Source: Metabacillus sp. FJAT-52054
GTDB lineage: Bacteria; Bacillota; Bacilli; Bacillales; Bacillaceae
Length of the DNA: 64,000 nucleotides
Assembly: GCF_037201815.1 (NCBI RefSeq)
Contig: NZ_CP147407.1
Location: 3,480,723-3,544,722, forward strand
Reading direction: 5' to 3'
Shown piece by piece: positions 1-10,315 of the stretch. The notes beneath the pieces were generated by a model. The model was not told where the DNA came from. It did no database searches and worked only from the letters and a program-made list of their open reading frames with translations. A program made the translations under genes and the position numbers. How positions within the stretch are numbered: the stretch's first letter is position 1; each line of letters begins with the position of its first letter.

Positions 1-119
1 CTCTCCAGATTCCGCTCCACCCGATAAGCTTTTAATGCTCTGCGGTAATAGTAGGCGCCGTTCTGGAAAAAAGGAACAACCTGCGCTTTTTGCTGTCGAT
101 CAAATAGTTGTTTTCCCAC
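1..119 (-). CDS. yvcD: TPR-type protein YvcD, N-terminal fragment
   Basis: Only the first ~39 codons are in the window; the rest lies beyond base 1. Translation starts GTG with a GGAGGA Shine-Dalgarno 6-7 nt upstream and begins MGKQLFDRQQKAQVVPFF. The fragment is rich in Tyr/Arg (residues AYYYRRALKAYR), which fits the first helices of a tetratricopeptide-repeat protein. In B. subtilis the TPR protein gene yvcD lies directly downstream of hisI, so synteny supports the name; the sequence alone would not. An upstream ATG exists but is in another frame. The his-operon terminator lies between it and hisI, so it is probably transcribed separately. Confidence 0.6.
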   Translation of the reverse strand, partial: MGKQLFDRQQKAQVVPFFQNGAYYYRRALKAYRVERNLE

Positions 120-257
120 GGAAATCCTCCATTTCATACATTTAACCGTACGTTAGTATACCATAGTTTAACCCGTACACAACAGGGCAGAAGACAGTTC
201 CCCCACAAAAAAGCAGAATTTCCTTTTTCTGATAGCCGGAATACTCAATCCAAAATA

Positions 258-286
258 AAACCCGGCTTCAAAAGCCGGGCTTCCAT
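258..286 (-). terminator. Terminator of the his operon
   Basis: On the minus strand, GCCCGGCTT-TTG-AAGCCGGG is followed by TTTTATTTT. It lies immediately after the hisI stop codon and ends the eight-gene histidine operon. Confidence 0.85.
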
Positions 287-294
287 GAAAATCG

Positions 295-906
295 TTATTT
301 TCTTTCTTCGAGCGCCTTCAATACTTCGCTGAAAGAAAGCTTTTGCTCCCTAAGCAAAACAAGCAAATGGAAAATCAGGTCGGCTGCTTCCCACTTCAGT
401 TCATCATGACTTCTGTTTTTAGCGGCAATAATGACTTCCGAAGCCTCTTCTCCAACTTTCTTCAGGATCTTGTCCACACCTTCTGTGAGAAGGTATGTCG
501 TATAAGAGCCCTCAGGCCGCTCGGTATCCCGCTCGGCAATAACCCGTTCCAGATCACTTAAAATAGAAAATGGATTGTGCTGTGTCTGGGACCCTCCGGC
601 TTTTTCAAAGCAGGAAAAGGATCCGGTATGGCACGCGGGTCCTTTTGGTTCCACCAGTACAAGCAAGGCATCCTTATCACAGTCGTAACAGAGCTCGACA
701 ACGGATTGAGTGTTGCCAGAGGTTGCACCTTTATGCCACAGTTCATTGCGGGACCGGCTAAAGAACCAGGTCTCTTTGCTTTCTATCGTTTTTTTCAGCG
801 ATTCTTCATTCATATAGGCAAGCGTCAAAACCTCTTTGCTGACTGCATCCTGGACAATGGCAGGAACAAGTCCTTTTTCGTCAAATCGGATATCATCTGT
901 ATTCAT
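295..906 (-). CDS. hisI: Bifunctional phosphoribosyl-AMP cyclohydrolase / phosphoribosyl-ATP pyrophosphatase
   Basis: Catalyses steps 2 and 3 of histidine synthesis: PR-ATP to PR-AMP, then opening of the adenine ring to ProFAR. At 203 aa it is a fusion. Residues ~1-110 are the cyclohydrolase with the metal-binding set ([15 protein letters not shown], the cysteines of ELCYDCDKD and the later ACHTG). Residues ~115-203 are the MazG-like pyrophosphatase ([35 protein letters not shown]). It is the last gene of the his operon and overlaps hisF by 4 bp, indicating translational coupling. Start ATG has GGAGTG upstream. Function is certain from family similarity. Confidence 0.96.
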   Translation of the reverse strand: MNTDDIRFDEKGLVPAIVQDAVSKEVLTLAYMNEESLKKTIESKETWFFSRSRNELWHKGATSGNTQSVVELCYDCDKDALLVLVEPKGPACHTGSFSCFEKAGGSQTQHNPFSILSDLERVIAERDTERPEGSYTTYLLTEGVDKILKKVGEEASEVIIAAKNRSHDELKWEAADLIFHLLVLLREQKLSFSEVLKALEERK

Positions 907-1661
907 CGTATATTCACTCCTCTGGCTTTCAGCTGGCTTTTGACTTCCCTAACTGATGTCTCTTTATAATGAAAGATGGATGCAGCTAATGCCGCATCAG
1001 CTTTGCCTTCTGTAAATGCATCATAAAAATGATCGGCATTCCCGGCACCGCCCGAAGCAATGACAGGTACTGATACCGCTTCGCTGATTCTTCGCGTAAG
1101 TTCAAGATCGAAACCTGTCTTCGCACCATCTTGATCCATGCTTGTGAGCAGAATTTCACCAGTGCCTCGCTTAACAGCTTCTTTTGCCCACGCGACAGCT
1201 TCCCATTCTGTCGGCTTGCGTCCGCCGTGTGTATATACTCGAAAACTCCCTAGCTCTTCATCGTATTTTGCATCGATCGCTGTCACGATACACTGCGAAC
1301 CAAAGTATAGGGCTCCTTCAGAAATAAGATGGGGAGTTACGAGCGCAGCTGTATTAACCGACACTTTATCTGCACCAGCCCGAAGAATGGCTTTCATATC
1401 CTCCAGACTGTTGATGCCGCCGCCTACCGTAAACGGAATCGCAAGCTGTGCAGCGGTTTGTTCTACTACTTCAATCATTGTTTTCCTTCCTTCATGGGAA
1501 GCAGAAATATCAAGGAAAACAAGTTCGTCTGCCCCTTCTTCGTCATAAAACTTTGCTAGTTCCACCGGGTCTCCAGCATCTCTAAGCTCTACAAACTGCA
1601 CTCCCTTTACGACTCTTCCATCCTTTACATCAAGACAGGGTATAATCCGTTTTGTTATCAT
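903..1661 (-). CDS. hisF: Imidazole glycerol phosphate synthase, cyclase subunit HisF
   Basis: The (beta/alpha)8 cyclase subunit uses ammonia delivered by HisH to turn PRFAR into imidazole-glycerol phosphate and AICAR. At 252 aa it has the normal length. Visible marks are the N-terminal [17 protein letters not shown] with the catalytic Asp, the phosphate-binding FTVGGGI and VIASGGAG loops, and the catalytic Asp region [15 protein letters not shown]. Its start overlaps the hisA stop by 4 bp and its stop overlaps the hisI start, so hisA, hisF and hisI are tightly coupled. Confidence 0.97.
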   Translation of the reverse strand: MITKRIIPCLDVKDGRVVKGVQFVELRDAGDPVELAKFYDEEGADELVFLDISASHEGRKTMIEVVEQTAAQLAIPFTVGGGINSLEDMKAILRAGADKVSVNTAALVTPHLISEGALYFGSQCIVTAIDAKYDEELGSFRVYTHGGRKPTEWEAVAWAKEAVKRGTGEILLTSMDQDGAKTGFDLELTRRISEAVSVPVIASGGAGNADHFYDAFTEGKADAALAASIFHYKETSVREVKSQLKARGVNIR

Positions 1662-2389
1662 CGTCCTGTCACCTCTTGAAGAGCTTCACTTAGTGAAAAG
1701 CGTTTCGTATAGAGTGCTTTCCCGATAATTGCTCCTGAAATTCCCTCTTCACGTGATAATGCTTCAAGGTCATCAATTGAACTGACTCCGCCTGAAGCAA
1801 TAACCGTTTTGCCTGTCGCTTTTGCCATTTCAGCCGTCGATTGAACATTTGGTCCTGACAGCATTCCGTCTGTAGCGATGTCCGTGAAAATAAATGTTTC
1901 CGCACCATGCTCAGCAAGCTCTTTCCCGAGGTGAGCCGCTTTTACCTGGGATGTATTCAGCCAGCCCTCCGTTGAAACAAATCCGTCCTTCGCATCGAGC
2001 CCTATAGCAATCTTCCCGCTGTACTTAGAGAGCATCTCCTTTACAAAAGCAGGATCAGAAATAGCCGAACTTCCCAAAATTACCCGATCAATACCTTGAT
2101 CAAGATACCGTTCAACATCACTCTCCGTTCGGATACCGCCTCCGATTTGCACCTTTACCTTCAATTCCCGGGCAACCTGCAGAACGTACTGGCTGTTTAC
2201 CGGTTTGCCGCTTTTCGCTCCATCGAGGTCCACCATATGAATCCACTCAGCACCCTCTTCAGCAAAAAGTTTGGCCATATCAAATGGGGAATCCCCATAG
2301 ACAGTCTCCTGATTGTAATCCCCTTGCACAAGACGCACACATTTGCCGTCCCTCATGTCGATCGCCGGATACAAAATGAACGGTTTCAT
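1658..2389 (-). CDS. hisA: ProFAR isomerase HisA
   Basis: Opens the ribose ring of ProFAR to give PRFAR (an Amadori rearrangement), the substrate of HisH/HisF. At 243 aa it is a half-barrel duplication protein related to HisF. It shows the N-terminal [20 protein letters not shown] with the catalytic Asp8-type residue, KVQIGGGIR, the second catalytic Asp in [14 protein letters not shown], and the phosphate loop VIASGGVSS. The start overlaps hisH by 4 bp. There is no sign of frameshift. Confidence 0.97.
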   Translation of the reverse strand: MKPFILYPAIDMRDGKCVRLVQGDYNQETVYGDSPFDMAKLFAEEGAEWIHMVDLDGAKSGKPVNSQYVLQVARELKVKVQIGGGIRTESDVERYLDQGIDRVILGSSAISDPAFVKEMLSKYSGKIAIGLDAKDGFVSTEGWLNTSQVKAAHLGKELAEHGAETFIFTDIATDGMLSGPNVQSTAEMAKATGKTVIASGGVSSIDDLEALSREEGISGAIIGKALYTKRFSLSEALQEVTGR

Positions 2390-3018
2390 GCATTTGCCCC
2401 CTCTTTCACTTTTTCGGCAAACCTCTTTAAAATTGCGAGACCTGCTGTACTGCTTTTCTCCGGATGGAACTGCGTGCCGTACACATTTCCGCTTCCCACA
2501 ACCGCAGGAACCTCAACTCCATAATTTGTGCTTGCCAATACCGTTTTCGGACGGTCTGCTCTTACATAGAAGGAATGAACAAAGTAGGCATGCTTCCCAT
2601 CAAGCCCGTTAATGAGGAATGACTCATTTTGTATATTCAAAACGTTCCAGCCCATGTGCGGGACTTTTTGCCTTCCGTCTGGAATTTTAGTTGGAAGCTT
2701 GCCAACTTTTCCTTTCAGCAGCCCGAGTCCTTTTGTGCGGCCATTTTCTTCGCTTTCATCAAACAGAAGCTGCATCCCGAGACAAATTCCAAGGATCGGT
2801 TTCCCTTTTGCAGCCTCTGCTTTAATGAAATCGGCCAGACTGTCTGCGTGAAGGTTCTGCATGGCATCCTTAAACGCTCCGACCCCAGGCAATATGTATC
2901 CGTCTGCTTCGATTAAGTCTTCACGGATACCGGAGACAAAATACGGAATTTCCATACGTTCGAGCGCTTTCCTGACACTAAAGATATTTCCCATTCCATA
3001 ATCAATGATTCCGATCAT
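2386..3018 (-). CDS. hisH: Imidazole glycerol phosphate synthase, glutaminase subunit HisH
   Basis: Class I glutamine amidotransferase that supplies ammonia to HisF. At 210 aa the catalytic triad is visible: nucleophile Cys in [13 protein letters not shown], and His/Glu in [10 protein letters not shown] near the C-terminus. The N-terminal [11 protein letters not shown] is typical. It overlaps hisA by 4 bp and abuts hisB (stop and start adjacent, with no spacer), so the two are co-translated. Confidence 0.97.
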   Translation of the reverse strand: MIGIIDYGMGNIFSVRKALERMEIPYFVSGIREDLIEADGYILPGVGAFKDAMQNLHADSLADFIKAEAAKGKPILGICLGMQLLFDESEENGRTKGLGLLKGKVGKLPTKIPDGRQKVPHMGWNVLNIQNESFLINGLDGKHAYFVHSFYVRADRPKTVLASTNYGVEVPAVVGSGNVYGTQFHPEKSSTAGLAILKRFAEKVKEGANA

Positions 3019-3606
3019 TTACAGCATTCCTTTCGTCGATGGCACCCCTTTGATGCGGGGGTCAATCGTTGACGCTTCATCAAGTGCACGGGCAAGGGCT
3101 TTAAAGACAGCTTCAATAATGTGATGTGTATTGTGGCCATAATGAATAATCACATGGAGGTTCATTCGTGCCTCAAGGGCGAGCTTCCACAAAAATTCAT
3201 GAACGAGCTCGGTATCAAACGTGCCGACCTTTGAGCTTGGGAGGCTGCCCTTCATTTCAAAGTGCGGACGGTTGCTGAGGTCTACGACCACTTGGGCAAG
3301 AGCTTCATCCATCGGAATAATCGCTGAACCGTAGCGCTTAATTCCTTTCTTGTCGCCAAGAGCCTCGCGGAATACTTGTCCAAGACAAATCCCAATGTCC
3401 TCTGTTGTATGGTGGTCATCCACCTCAACGTCACCCGTCGCATGAACCGACAGGTCAAACTGCCCGTGCTTTGCAAATAAATCAAGCATATGGGTCATAA
3501 ATGGAACGCCTGTCTCAAGATTAGACTGGCCTTCGCCATCAATATTCAGTTCAAGGCTAATTTGTGTTTCATTTGTATTCCGTTCAATGGAAGATTTTCT
3601 GGACAT
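3019..3606 (-). CDS. hisB: Imidazoleglycerol-phosphate dehydratase HisB
   Basis: Monofunctional dehydratase (195 aa, the Gram-positive form without the phosphatase domain) that converts IGP to imidazole-acetol phosphate. The two metal-binding repeats are seen: DVEVDDHHTTEDIGICLG and HVIIHYGHNTHHIIEAVFKA. The start ATG has a GGGGG-type Shine-Dalgarno 7-8 nt away. It sits 3 bp after the hisD stop. Confidence 0.97.
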   Translation of the reverse strand: MSRKSSIERNTNETQISLELNIDGEGQSNLETGVPFMTHMLDLFAKHGQFDLSVHATGDVEVDDHHTTEDIGICLGQVFREALGDKKGIKRYGSAIIPMDEALAQVVVDLSNRPHFEMKGSLPSSKVGTFDTELVHEFLWKLALEARMNLHVIIHYGHNTHHIIEAVFKALARALDEASTIDPRIKGVPSTKGML

Positions 3607-3609
3607 GTG

Positions 3610-4809
3610 TTATTCCCCCTGTTTCAATCGTTCTTCAATCGCGCGGGCGTGGGCCTCGAGGCCTTCATAGCGTGCGAACTCTGCGATTTTCCCTGCATTT
3701 TTCTCAAATGCTTCCTTGCTGTAATAAATGACGCTGGACTTTTTCGTAAAATCATCCACATTCAGAGGGCTCGAAAATCTGGCGGTACCGCTTGTGGGAA
3801 GGACATGGTTCGGTCCGGCAAAATAATCGCCGACCGGCTCTGAGCTGTATCTTCCCATAAAAATCGCTCCTGCATGGCGAATGGAGCCAAGCCATTCAAA
3901 TGGGTCCTTTACTAAAAGCTCCAGATGCTCAGGCGCAAGCTCGTTAACCAAACGGATTGCTTCTTCTTTCGTTTCAGCAACAAGAAATTCTCCATTTTGA
4001 TCGATAGATGCTTTCGCTATGTCTTTCCGCGGCAAATCCTCCAGCTGCTTTTCCACTTCCAGCTTTACTTCTTCTGCAAATGCTTGAGAAGTCGTAATCA
4101 ACATGCATTTGGAGAGCGGATCATGCTCAGCCTGTGAAAGAAGATCCGCTGCAGCCTCATTTGCTCTCGCCGTCTCATCTGCAACAACGGCAATTTCACT
4201 AGGGCCTGCAATCATGTCAATATCGACGTCACCGAAAACCTCACGTTTCGCTGTCGCTACAAATATATTTCCCGGCCCCACGATTTTATCAACCGGTTTA
4301 ATAGTTTCCGTTCCATATGCAAGCGCAGCCACTGCTTGGGCACCGCCTGCTTTATAAATTTCCGTTACGCCGAGCTCATTTGCGGCCACAAGGACGCCTG
4401 CAGGAATAACCCCATCTCTAGATGGAGGGGAAACCATGGCGATTCTCTCTACACCAGCGACCTGGGCTGGAATGACGTTCATCAGGACCGAGGAAGGATA
4501 GGCAGCTGTCCCGCCCGGTACATAGACACCTGCAGAGTCGAGCGGTGTTACTTTTTGCCCTAATACCGTTCCATCAGGATTTGTCATAAACCAGGAATCA
4601 CGCTTTTGCTTGCTGTGAAAAAGCCTGATGTTCTCAATGGCTTCCCTTATAATCTCAAGCAATGAATCATCTAAATTGCGATACGCCTCTTGAATCTCAG
4701 TTTCTGTCACTTTGAATGAATCGAGACGCACTCCGTCAAATTTCTCTGTATAATACCTCAGGGCTTCATCACCCTGCTTCTTTACCGCTTCAATGATTTC
4801 TTTTACCAT
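3610..4809 (-). CDS. hisD: Histidinol dehydrogenase HisD, short N-terminus
   Basis: NAD- and zinc-dependent dehydrogenase for the last two oxidations to histidine. Family marks: [16 protein letters not shown], the NAD/active-site stretch [34 protein letters not shown] with zinc and catalytic residues, and AGPNHVLPT at the C-terminal side. Only 399 aa are encoded, against about 425-430 usual. It begins at [17 protein letters not shown], the point reached roughly 25 residues into homologues. The start has a strong AAGGAGGGG, and the bases upstream encode the intact hisG C-terminus, so the missing residues are a real deletion or shift of the start, not a frameshift. Confidence 0.94.
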   Translation of the reverse strand: MVKEIIEAVKKQGDEALRYYTEKFDGVRLDSFKVTETEIQEAYRNLDDSLLEIIREAIENIRLFHSKQKRDSWFMTNPDGTVLGQKVTPLDSAGVYVPGGTAAYPSSVLMNVIPAQVAGVERIAMVSPPSRDGVIPAGVLVAANELGVTEIYKAGGAQAVAALAYGTETIKPVDKIVGPGNIFVATAKREVFGDVDIDMIAGPSEIAVVADETARANEAAADLLSQAEHDPLSKCMLITTSQAFAEEVKLEVEKQLEDLPRKDIAKASIDQNGEFLVAETKEEAIRLVNELAPEHLELLVKDPFEWLGSIRHAGAIFMGRYSSEPVGDYFAGPNHVLPTSGTARFSSPLNVDDFTKKSSVIYYSKEAFEKNAGKIAEFARYEGLEAHARAIEERLKQGE

Positions 4810-4822
4810 ACGCCGCCCCTCC

Positions 4823-5455
4823 TTACCGGTTATTCACAGCTTTAGAAAGCCGTTCAGCCAGTTCATCAATCTGAAGATCCTTCATCCGGTAGCTGACAGG
4901 ATTCACAATCAAGCGGGATGTCACTTCCGTAATGTGCTCATATTCAACGAGTCCATTTTCCTTAAGAGTCCGGCCTGTCGATACAATATCGACGATTCTG
5001 TCAGCAAGACCAATCATAGGAGCCAGCTCAATCGATCCGTTCAATTTAATGATCTCGACTTGCTCTCCCTGTTCTCTGAAATAACCGGATGCAATGTTCG
5101 GATACTTCGTTGCAATCCTTGGTGCTACATCACTCATCGGGTGATCCGGCAAGCCGGCTACCGCTAAATAGCAGCTGCTGATCTGTAGATCCAGAACTTC
5201 GTATACATCCCGTTCTTCTTCAAGCAGAACATCTTTTCCTGCAATCCCTACATCTGCAACACCATGCTCTACATATGTCGAAACATCCATCGGTTTTGCC
5301 AGGAAGAAGCGCAGATTTTCTTCAGGTATATCCAAGATCAGTTTTCGGCTGTCATCAAATTCAGGCGGAAGTTTATAGCCCGCCTCCCTTAACAGCTCAG
5401 CTGCCTCTTCAAAAATCCTGCCTTTGGGCATCGCAATCGTCAGCACATCATTCAT
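4823..5455 (-). CDS. hisG: ATP phosphoribosyltransferase, short form HisG
   Basis: First and feedback-controlled step: ATP + PRPP to PR-ATP. The 210-aa short form lacks the C-terminal ACT-like regulatory domain and needs HisZ, encoded just upstream. Begins [18 protein letters not shown]; the PRPP-binding motif lies in [16 protein letters not shown]. The start at 5455 was preferred over a longer in-frame ORF because AGAGGTG precedes it and homologues start there. It overlaps the hisZ stop by 8 bp (ATGAATGA). Confidence 0.95.
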   Translation of the reverse strand: MNDVLTIAMPKGRIFEEAAELLREAGYKLPPEFDDSRKLILDIPEENLRFFLAKPMDVSTYVEHGVADVGIAGKDVLLEEERDVYEVLDLQISSCYLAVAGLPDHPMSDVAPRIATKYPNIASGYFREQGEQVEIIKLNGSIELAPMIGLADRIVDIVSTGRTLKENGLVEYEHITEVTSRLIVNPVSYRMKDLQIDELAERLSKAVNNR

Positions 5456-6620
5456 CAGAAGCACCTCTTTTCGAACCAATAAAATAAGCAACCTCTTCAA
5501 ATTGCTTCGTAAAGAAATCCACATCCTGCACACCGGAGAGGTTTTGGAGGACTGTCATTTTACCGTCTTTTCTTAATTCCCCCGCATATTCAATAGCCTC
5601 TTTCATACGCTCTTGAGAAAACAGGACACAGTGCTTTGACTCCTCTTTTTCATGCACATCAAGTGCTTCTAAAAGCTGTCCAAGCTGTAAACCGAATCCT
5701 GTGGCAGCTGCAGGGCGGTCAAACTTTTCCATTAAGCGGTTGTATCTTCCGCCATTCCCAAGCGGAAATCCAACCTTATCTGTGTAAACCTCAAATAGAA
5801 TCCCTGTGTAGTAGCTCATATGGCTCACAATATTCAAATCAAGCTTTATATACTCAGAAACCCCGAATTCTTCCAGCATGCTCCAAAGCTTCTGCAGCTC
5901 ATCTATAGCCTGTCTGCAGTCATTGGATTCACAAATGGAAAGAGCCTGCAGCATTTTCCCTGTATCCCCTCTCAGCGCCAGAAAATCAAGCAGCCTTTGC
6001 TTATCAATGGAAGACAAAGCCAGGGATTTCACATGCTCGCGGTACCCCACGTAATTTTTCTCATAAAGAAATCGTCTTAATTTATCCGCTCTCTCCTGGT
6101 TCCCGAGGATTTCTTTGAAAAGAGCATCCGCAAAACCGATATGCCCAATTGCAACCCTGAAGTTTGAGAGACCTGAAGCTTTAAGAGCGGAAATCATCAA
6201 GGATATTGCTTCCGCGTCTGCACTTATGGACTCATCCCCAATCAATTCCACACCAATCTGCTCAAACTCCGCCGGACGGCCGCCTTCTCTTTGCTGTGCT
6301 CTATAAACATTCGCTTGATAAGAAAGCCTGAGCGGCGAATTGCCAGCCAGTCTTGAAGCCGCAACCCTCGCAATCGGGGCCGTCATATCCGGACGAAGCA
6401 CAAGAGTCTTCCCCTGCTGATCCAATAATTTAAAAAGCTGCTGATCCAAAATCGCTGACTGTACACCAACTGTCTCATAATATTCAAGCGCAGGAGTTTC
6501 AATAAAATCATACCCCCAGCCGCTGATTTCCTTCATAATCTTATTCCTGACCGCTCTCTTCGTTTTATAAAGAGCTGGCAGTGTATCCCTCATACCAAGA
6601 GGCTTCTCAAACATAAACAT
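5448..6620 (-). CDS. hisZ: ATP phosphoribosyltransferase regulatory subunit HisZ
   Basis: A histidyl-tRNA-synthetase-like protein (390 aa) without aminoacylation activity that assembles with short HisG and confers histidine feedback inhibition. Class II synthetase motifs are seen ([17 protein letters not shown]; the later [21 protein letters not shown]). First gene of the his operon: the promoter lies about 60 bp upstream. The ATG at 6620 has GGGGGTG 8 nt away; a second ATG two codons on is possible. Confidence 0.94.
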   Translation of the reverse strand: MFMFEKPLGMRDTLPALYKTKRAVRNKIMKEISGWGYDFIETPALEYYETVGVQSAILDQQLFKLLDQQGKTLVLRPDMTAPIARVAASRLAGNSPLRLSYQANVYRAQQREGGRPAEFEQIGVELIGDESISADAEAISLMISALKASGLSNFRVAIGHIGFADALFKEILGNQERADKLRRFLYEKNYVGYREHVKSLALSSIDKQRLLDFLALRGDTGKMLQALSICESNDCRQAIDELQKLWSMLEEFGVSEYIKLDLNIVSHMSYYTGILFEVYTDKVGFPLGNGGRYNRLMEKFDRPAAATGFGLQLGQLLEALDVHEKEESKHCVLFSQERMKEAIEYAGELRKDGKMTVLQNLSGVQDVDFFTKQFEEVAYFIGSKRGASDE

Positions 6621-6668
6621 CGAATCGGCACCCCCAATTAATACGAAATGTCCAAAATCCTTTAGTTC

Positions 6669-6711
6669 GCTAATATGTTACCATACTAACAAAATAAAGT
6701 TAGACGTTCAA
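6669..6711 (-). promoter_or_regulatory. his operon promoter with overlapping palindrome
   Basis: Minus-strand -35 TTGAAC (6706-6711), 17-bp spacer, -10 TAGTAT (6683-6688). A 22-bp imperfect palindrome (6669-6690; arms GCTAATATG / CATACTAAC, 16 of 22 positions symmetrical) covers the -10. The position suits a repressor operator, but which protein binds is not known from the sequence. No T-box leader is present: the 5' leader is only about 55 nt. Confidence 0.5.
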
Positions 6712-6789
6712 GGAAAAATTCGCTTCTGTTTGTATGTTTCCCTCTTTTGAGTGAGATTCAACCTTGAAATGTGGGAGATGGATGTTATG

Positions 6790-7288
6790 CCTGGCATTGT
6801 TGGGTTCCGGGCGTTTGCCTGGCATTCTTGCCTGGCATTGATTCTTTTCACGATGTTGCCTGGCATTTTTTCCTGGCAATCCTGGGTTCCGGGCGTTTGC
6901 CTGGCATTCTTGCCTGGCATTCCTGGATTTCGGGCGTTTGCCTGGCATTCTTGCCTGGCATTCCTTGATTTCGGGCTTTTGCCTGGCATTCTTGCCTGGC
7001 ATTACTGAATTTCGGGCGCTTGCCTGGCATTCTTGCCTGGCATTGATTCTTTTCACGATGTTGCCTGGCATTTTTCCCTGGCATTCCTGGGTTCCGGGCG
7101 TTTGCCTGGCATTCTTCCCTGGCATTCCTGGATTGCGGGCGTTTGCCTGGCATTCTTGCCTGGCATTACTGGATTTCGGGCGTTTGCCTGGCATTCTTGC
7201 CTGGCATTACTGGATTTCGGGCGCTTGCCTGGCATTCTTGCCTGGCATCGCTGCTTTTCACGATAATCCCTGGCATTCCTGCCACGCA
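6790..7288. repeat. 41-bp tandem array with TGCCTGGCA cores
   Basis: About 12 units of 41 bp fill most of the 730-bp gap between yvoF and hisZ. Each unit carries two near-palindromic cores CCTGGCA (context TTGCCTGGCATT); core starts alternate strictly 13 and 28 bp apart (6790, 6818, 6831, 6859, 6872, 6900, 6913, 6941 ... 7269, 7282) with no indel although bases differ. The 28-bp spacers vary (TGGATTTCGGGCG; GATTCTTTTCACGATG). The GATTCTTTTCACGATG spacer recurs about 205 bp apart, a higher-order repeat of five units. All six frames are largely open only because 41 is not a multiple of 3; I do not call a protein here. Confidence 0.93.
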
Positions 7289-7328
7289 TTACTGCTTTTC
7301 TAGGATAATGCCAGCCACCGCACCACCA

Positions 7329-7370
7329 CAAAAAAACCCGCCAAACAGAATCAGTCTTTCTGTTCAGCGG
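7329..7370 (-). terminator. Terminator of the hprK-yvoF operon, overlapping yvoF
   Basis: Minus strand: AACCCGC-TGAA-CAGAA...TTCTG-TTTG-GCGGGTT followed by seven Ts. The 5' arm lies inside the last codons of yvoF and the stop codon is in the loop. Confidence 0.85.
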
Positions 7371-7881
7371 GTTCGATCGTCGCTCTCTTTTCCATTTCTT
7401 CTTTTGTATAAATGATCTGCATGGGGTTGCCGCCTGCGAAGGCTCCGGCTGGTACATCTTTATGTACAAGAGTACCGGCAGAAACGATTGCTCCGTTTCC
7501 AATCGTCACACCTGGCAAAATGGTGCTGTTTGCCCCAATCATAACCTCATCCCCGATGATCACATCACCAAGCCGGTATTCTTTAATGAGGTATTCATGA
7601 GCCAGAATGGTCGTATTATAGCCAATCACGGAATTGCGGCCGACTTGAATTTTTTCCGGAAACATGACATCCAGCATGACCATGAGTGCAAAAGAGGTTT
7701 GCTCACCTGTTTTAACTCCCAGGAATGTCCGGTACATCCAGTTTTTCATGCCGAGAAACGGGGTGTATCGGGCAAGCTGGATGACAATAAAATTTCTGGC
7801 AACCTTCCAAAACGGCACCGTTTTATAGATATGCCAAAGGGAATTAGCACCGGACACAGGGTAGCGTGTGGTTTGTCTCAA
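7351..7881 (-). CDS. yvoF: Hexapeptide-repeat acyltransferase YvoF
   Basis: A 176-aa left-handed beta-helix acyltransferase. Hexapeptide repeats are seen at residues ~80-160 ([65 protein letters not shown]). The family transfers acetyl groups to sugars or other small acceptors; the substrate is not known. The N-terminal ~60 residues are not part of the helix. It is the last gene of the hprK-lgt-yvoD-ppaX-yvoF run and overlaps the ppaX stop by 4 bp. Confidence 0.85.
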   Translation of the reverse strand: MRQTTRYPVSGANSLWHIYKTVPFWKVARNFIVIQLARYTPFLGMKNWMYRTFLGVKTGEQTSFALMVMLDVMFPEKIQVGRNSVIGYNTTILAHEYLIKEYRLGDVIIGDEVMIGANSTILPGVTIGNGAIVSAGTLVHKDVPAGAFAGGNPMQIIYTKEEMEKRATIEPAEQKD

Positions 7882-8525
7882 GCTTTTTCCACTCCAGCGA
7901 TTGGAAGCAAATCACTCATTTGCTCCAGCATAAAGTCGGGTTTGTATGCTGATAGATATTCTCTGCCTTTAATCGTCCAGGCTACACCCGCAGTTAATGT
8001 ACCTGCGTTTTGGCCCGCTTCGATATCATGATGATTATCTCCTACCATGATTGCTTCATCAGGTTTTGAATCAAGGAGTTCCAGCGCCTTCAGGACCGGC
8101 TCGGGATGCGGCTTTGCGTGTTCAACGTCATCCAGGGTAACAACGACATCAAAGAACTGGCCAAGGTTCGTTAACTTAAGCCCCATGTTTACGGTGTCTC
8201 TGATCTTCGTCGTTACAATGCCCAGCTTGAATCCTTCTTGATGAAGCTTTTGAACGGTTTCAAAAACTGTGGCAAATTCCGTAACCAAAGCATCATGCTG
8301 CTTATGGTTAAAGGCCCGGTACACTCCAATCATTTCCTCGGCTTTCTCAGGATTGATTGAGTGGAAGGTGTCGTGAAGAGTCGGACCGATAAACGGCAGG
8401 ACAAGCTCGCGGCTGTACTCGCCGGGCTTGTAGTGATTCAGTGTATGAAGAAACGATTCGATGATCAATTCGTTTGTATTAATCAATGTTCCGTCCAAAT
8501 CAAACAGAATGGTATTCCTTTTCAT
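7878..8525 (-). CDS. ppaX: Pyrophosphatase PpaX (HAD family)
   Basis: In B. subtilis PpaX hydrolyses the pyrophosphate released when HprK/P dephosphorylates Ser46-P-HPr, and here too it sits in the hprK operon. The 215-aa HAD protein has motif [10 protein letters not shown], motif II in IVTTKI, and motif [15 protein letters not shown] longer in-frame ORF exists, but the start at 8525 ([13 protein letters not shown]) has AAAGGAA upstream and matches the family length of about 216. The first 26 bp overlap the end of yvoD. Confidence 0.93.
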   Translation of the reverse strand: MKRNTILFDLDGTLINTNELIIESFLHTLNHYKPGEYSRELVLPFIGPTLHDTFHSINPEKAEEMIGVYRAFNHKQHDALVTEFATVFETVQKLHQEGFKLGIVTTKIRDTVNMGLKLTNLGQFFDVVVTLDDVEHAKPHPEPVLKALELLDSKPDEAIMVGDNHHDIEAGQNAGTLTAGVAWTIKGREYLSAYKPDFMLEQMSDLLPIAGVEKA

Positions 8526-9468
8526 GAACAGGTTCCTTTCTCGCTGAAGAATCAGGCTGTTTCCAAAGCTTTGCAATAATCACGGTTAACAGAACCGCAG
8601 TAATGACTCTTATTAAAAATAATGGCAGAACCGGAATTCCCAGTGGAACAAAAATAAGCGTATCTTCCACTACGGCATGGCAGGAAACAAGGAAGATAAA
8701 AGCAAGTGTCAGATCACGGTAGCTGACTCCATCCTCTTTCACTGCCTGAATCATGACTCCCGCTCCGTACGCGAGTCCAATTGTTAAGCCGGCAACGAGT
8801 GTCATTGAGGTATTCTCTCTCATGCCGAGGAATCTTGTAACCGGGGCCATCCATTTAGAAAATACCTTCAGCCAGCCAAAATCCTTCATAAACTGCATGA
8901 TAATCATAAGCGGAATCACGATGGCTGCTAGCTGCACAATGCCAAGCACACCCTTGCCGATTGCATCAAGCAGGATTTCTCCCCATCCATCCGGGTGAGA
9001 CTGGCTTTTTGAAATAAAACCGTACTGCGCCATTTCGCCGCCGCCTCTCCAGACCAGATTGATGACAGCCGCCGAAATAATGGCGAGCCCCACTCTCACA
9101 ATGAGAATCAGCCAAAGCTTAATTCCCACTTTGGCGGCGACCGTGGATTCGATAATCAGATTATGAGAGAATGACAGCATCACGGCTAGTATGAAAACTT
9201 CCTTAACCGATAAATCGAGTGTCAGGATGCCTGCAATTCCTGCGTACAGGTTTAAAAAATTCCCGAGCACAAGCGGAATGGCCGCCTCTCCTCTTAATCC
9301 AATCAGCCCCATCAGAGGTGCTATAAGCTGAATAATCCAATCCAATACAGGTGTATGACGAAGGATCCCTACGAGAAGCGTCACGGGAAAAATGACTTTT
9401 CCAAGCGTCCATGTTGTAGCAAGCCCCGCCTTCCAGCCATTTGCTAAACTCGCCTTCAGTCGAATCAC
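8500..9468 (-). CDS. yvoD: Nucleoside-recognition (gate) domain membrane protein YvoD
   Basis: A 322-aa polytopic membrane protein with two nucleoside-recognition/gate-type halves (residues ~15-150 and ~175-300), each with hydrophobic helices around a [19 protein letters not shown] or [13 protein letters not shown] loop. The family relates to transporter gate domains; no substrate can be inferred. The start is uncertain: the GTG at 9468 lies inside the AAGGAG Shine-Dalgarno, so initiation a few codons downstream (CTG, 8 nt from AAGGAG) is possible. It lies between lgt and ppaX, as in B. subtilis. Confidence 0.82.
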   Translation of the reverse strand: MIRLKASLANGWKAGLATTWTLGKVIFPVTLLVGILRHTPVLDWIIQLIAPLMGLIGLRGEAAIPLVLGNFLNLYAGIAGILTLDLSVKEVFILAVMLSFSHNLIIESTVAAKVGIKLWLILIVRVGLAIISAAVINLVWRGGGEMAQYGFISKSQSHPDGWGEILLDAIGKGVLGIVQLAAIVIPLMIIMQFMKDFGWLKVFSKWMAPVTRFLGMRENTSMTLVAGLTIGLAYGAGVMIQAVKEDGVSYRDLTLAFIFLVSCHAVVEDTLIFVPLGIPVLPLFLIRVITAVLLTVIIAKLWKQPDSSARKEPVHEKEYHSV

Positions 9469-9474
9469 TCCTTA

Positions 9475-10287
9475 TTATGAATCCAGATATCTCTTTTTTG
9501 AAAGGCCGCTCATGCGACGGTATATGATGATTCCGACGGCCGTTAAGATCAGCACAATTGAGATGACCTGAGCAATGCGCAGGTCTGCTGTCAGCATTAA
9601 ACTGTCTGTTCTCATTCCCTCAATGAAGAAACGGCCGATTGAATACCAGATGACGTAGGATAAAAAAAGTTCCCCTCTTCTTAGATTCACTTTTCGCAAG
9701 AATAGCAGCAAAGCAAAGCCGGCTAAATTCCAGAGGGATTCGTATAAGAAAGTAGGGTGATAATATTGCCCATCTATGTACATCTGGTTAATGATAAAAT
9801 TCGGAAGATGGAGATTTTCTAAAAATCCCCTCGTAACCGGACCGCCAAACGCTTCCTGATTCATAAAATTTCCCCAGCGGCCAATCGCCTGCCCCAATAT
9901 AATACTTGGCGCAGCAATATCTGCAATTTTCCAGAATGAGAGCTTTTTGATTCTGGCAAAAACGACACCTGTTGCCACTGCGCCAATCAGACCTCCATGG
10001 ATTGCGAGACCTCCCTGCCAGATTTGAGGAATCATTGCGGGATTCTGCGAATAATAATCCCACTGAAATGCTACATAATAAAGCCTTGCGCAGATGATGG
10101 CAATTGGAATAGCAAAAAGGACCAAATCAACAAATGTATCTTTATGAAGACCTCTCCTTACACTTTCCCTTACAGCAATCCACAGGCCAAGTAGCGCCCC
10201 AAGACCGATTATGATGCCATACCAGTGGACCTGCAGCCCTAAAAATTCAACCGCAATTGGATTAAGCGGCTGGATTGTTCCTATCAT
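9475..10287 (-). CDS. lgt: Prolipoprotein diacylglyceryl transferase Lgt
   Basis: Membrane enzyme that transfers diacylglyceryl from phosphatidylglycerol to the lipobox cysteine of prolipoproteins. At 270 aa with about seven membrane segments, it carries the Lgt signature [14 protein letters not shown] (residues ~137-150), the essential His region [11 protein letters not shown] and the C-terminal [12 protein letters not shown]. Needed for the lipoproteins in this window (UgpB, the sugar-binding protein at 55.9 kb, YidC2). 28 bp after hprK, same operon. Confidence 0.97.
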   Translation of the reverse strand: MIGTIQPLNPIAVEFLGLQVHWYGIIIGLGALLGLWIAVRESVRRGLHKDTFVDLVLFAIPIAIICARLYYVAFQWDYYSQNPAMIPQIWQGGLAIHGGLIGAVATGVVFARIKKLSFWKIADIAAPSIILGQAIGRWGNFMNQEAFGGPVTRGFLENLHLPNFIINQMYIDGQYYHPTFLYESLWNLAGFALLLFLRKVNLRRGELFLSYVIWYSIGRFFIEGMRTDSLMLTADLRIAQVISIVLILTAVGIIIYRRMSGLSKKRYLDS

Positions 10288-10315
10288 TCCCTTCAGCTCC
10301 TCTTCTGACCGTTAA

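Noticed and set aside
6621..6669. T-box leader for the his operon
   Set aside because: Leader is only about 55 nt; no T-box motif (TGGNACC) or specifier structure.
6790..7288. CRISPR array
   Set aside because: Spacers are themselves repeated, units are 41 bp with two cores each, and no cas gene is present.
6700..7502. Long open frames on both strands through the 41-bp array (repeats like MPGKNARQ)
   Set aside because: Six frames are open because the unit has few stop codons and 41 is not a multiple of 3; no Shine-Dalgarno, and they overlap the hisZ promoter region.
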